A stretch of DNA of 20,536 nucleotides from a virus, in IMG/VR virus record IMGVR_UViG_3300035670_001457, positions 1 through 20,536 of that record. One strand, 5' to 3'. Made by a program: the position numbers and the translations under genes. How positions within the stretch are numbered: the stretch's first letter is position 1; each line of letters opens with the position of its first letter. The notes below the pieces were generated by a model that was not told the origin of the DNA, made no database searches, and was given only the letters and a program-made list of their open reading frames with translations. Below, piece by piece: positions 20,031 to 20,536 of the stretch.

Positions 20031-20445
20031 TTGGTTTGCAAAGCAAATACCAGCGTATTACCCGGTTATGGGGGTTGGTAAACCCTATACGGCTAGGGAT
20101 GGAAAACATAGCGTCTCCACGTCTTCAGACCCTAAAATTCGGAACGGCGGATACACATGTGCCAACAACGGGGTCCGATACCCCAAGTCGATATTGTCGT
20201 TTAATGTTCAGACTGGCCGCCACCCCACTCAAAAGCCTGTGGCTTTGTGTGAATACCTAATACAGACATATACCAGAGAGGGCGATCTGGTATTAGATAA
20301 TTGTGCTGGCTCGGGTACAACTGGGGTTGCCTGCCAGAACCCTAGCCGAAGGTGTATTCTGATGGAGATGGAGTCCGAATACATTAGAATAGCAGAGGAG
20401 CGGCTAACCCATGGAAAACGCCATTCTACAGAGGGTCAATCGTGA
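20014..20445 (+). CDS. DNA methyltransferase lacking its N-terminal half
   Basis: 143 residues matching only the C-terminal half of a phage N4-cytosine/N6-adenine methyltransferase (PF01555 type): VMGVGKPYTARDG, RYPKSILSFN, GRHPTQKPVALCEYLIQTYT, DLVLDNCAGSGTTGVAC (AdoMet-binding motif I, AGSGTTG) and a terminal ESEYIRIAEERL. The family's catalytic (D/N/S)PPY motif lies about 100 residues upstream in normal proteins and is absent: the region is occupied by the winged-helix gene in another frame. It overlaps that gene by 17 bases, with GGGGGAG ten bases before the ATG. It is either a decayed gene or a fragment kept for another reason; it should not methylate DNA alone. Confidence 0.8.
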   Translation: MLLQGDWFAKQIPAYYPVMGVGKPYTARDGKHSVSTSSDPKIRNGGYTCANNGVRYPKSILSFNVQTGRHPTQKPVALCEYLIQTYTREGDLVLDNCAGSGTTGVACQNPSRRCILMEMESEYIRIAEERLTHGKRHSTEGQS

Positions 20446-20536
20446 AGAGCTGTGTGGCTGTAGGCTTCTCAGCAACAGCCCGAAAGCCGCCATTACCAAG
20501 GGTTTCGGGTTGTTTGCGCCGCCAGAAAAATTTGCT
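20411..20536 (+). CDS. Unidentified gene, cut by right edge
   Basis: ATG at 20411 with GAGGAG about ten bases upstream; the frame is open to the window end (42 codons) and overlaps the methyltransferase by 35 bases. It begins MENAILQRVNREELCGCRLL and goes on SNSPKAAITKGFGLFAPPEK. An alternative is a GTG frame at 20442 that overlaps the methyltransferase stop, and it is also open. The family is not recognised. Its position downstream of a methyltransferase would fit a packaging or head gene, but that is a guess. Confidence 0.4.
   Translation, partial: MENAILQRVNREELCGCRLLSNSPKAAITKGFGLFAPPEKFA

Noticed and set aside
1-20536. Integrase, attachment site, CRISPR array or tRNA
   Set aside because: No integrase-like reading frame, no regularly spaced direct repeats and no cloverleaf-type sequence was recognised; absence is by eye only.

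Overview
The window is part of a tailed bacteriophage or prophage genome of siphovirus type. The evidence is an HK97-fold head module (prohead protease, major capsid protein, head-tail connector) joined to a phage replication module (DUF2800, DUF2815 single-strand binding protein, family A DNA polymerase, VapE-type primase/helicase, VRR-NUC nuclease, SNF2-type helicase, sliding clamp). Strong AGGAGG-type ribosome binding sites, very short gene spacing and the replication gene order suggest a host in the Bacillota; that host call is an inference. No integrase, portal, terminase, tail or lysis gene is visible here. No tRNA, rRNA or CRISPR array was recognised.

Layout, right to left along the main (minus) strand. 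A divergent promoter region at about 19,514-19,628 separates a rightward operon (double winged-helix protein, amino-truncated DNA methyltransferase, cut-off gene at the right edge) from one long leftward operon. The leftward operon starts with small unknown early genes (19.5-17.9 kb), including a 58-residue protein and a possible 23-residue membrane peptide. It continues with DUF2800, SSB, DNA polymerase, and VapE primase/helicase. A 285-base non-coding stretch with an AT-rich core flanked by repeated TGGCACAG units is the best origin candidate. Then come the VRR-NUC nuclease, SNF2 helicase, two related HTH/zinc proteins, a DUF5664-like nucleotide hydrolase, small proteins, a DUF1566 (Lcl-type) protein, the sliding clamp, a Dam-type methyltransferase, ThyX and two more HTH proteins. 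A strong UUCG terminator at 4,661-4,682 closes this block. To its left is the head block: leader hairpin, protease, capsid, two small beta-rich proteins, a sialyltransferase-like Rossmann protein, a further small protein, and the head-tail connector cut by the left edge.

How the parts fit. The middle of the window encodes most of a replisome: AEP-type primase fused to VapE helicase, polymerase with proofreading, SSB, clamp, nucleases and helicase. It also carries nucleotide-pool enzymes (ThyX, diphosphohydrolase-like) and DNA modification. Genes usually overlap by 4-50 bases, which points to translational coupling. Several protein starts were moved downstream of the longest ORF to the ATG with a proper ribosome binding site.

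Most notable: the 3' end of the DUF1566 gene looks like the variable region of a diversity-generating retroelement (a run of NNC/NNT codons at the positions that vary in this family, then a small GC-rich hairpin). A 25-bp copy of that hairpin lies about 290 bp downstream, and no reverse transcriptase or template repeat is in the window. Also notable are the iteron-flanked origin candidate, four related multi-HTH proteins, a sialyltransferase-like gene among capsid genes, and strong terminator-like hairpins directly ahead of genes in the leftward operon.
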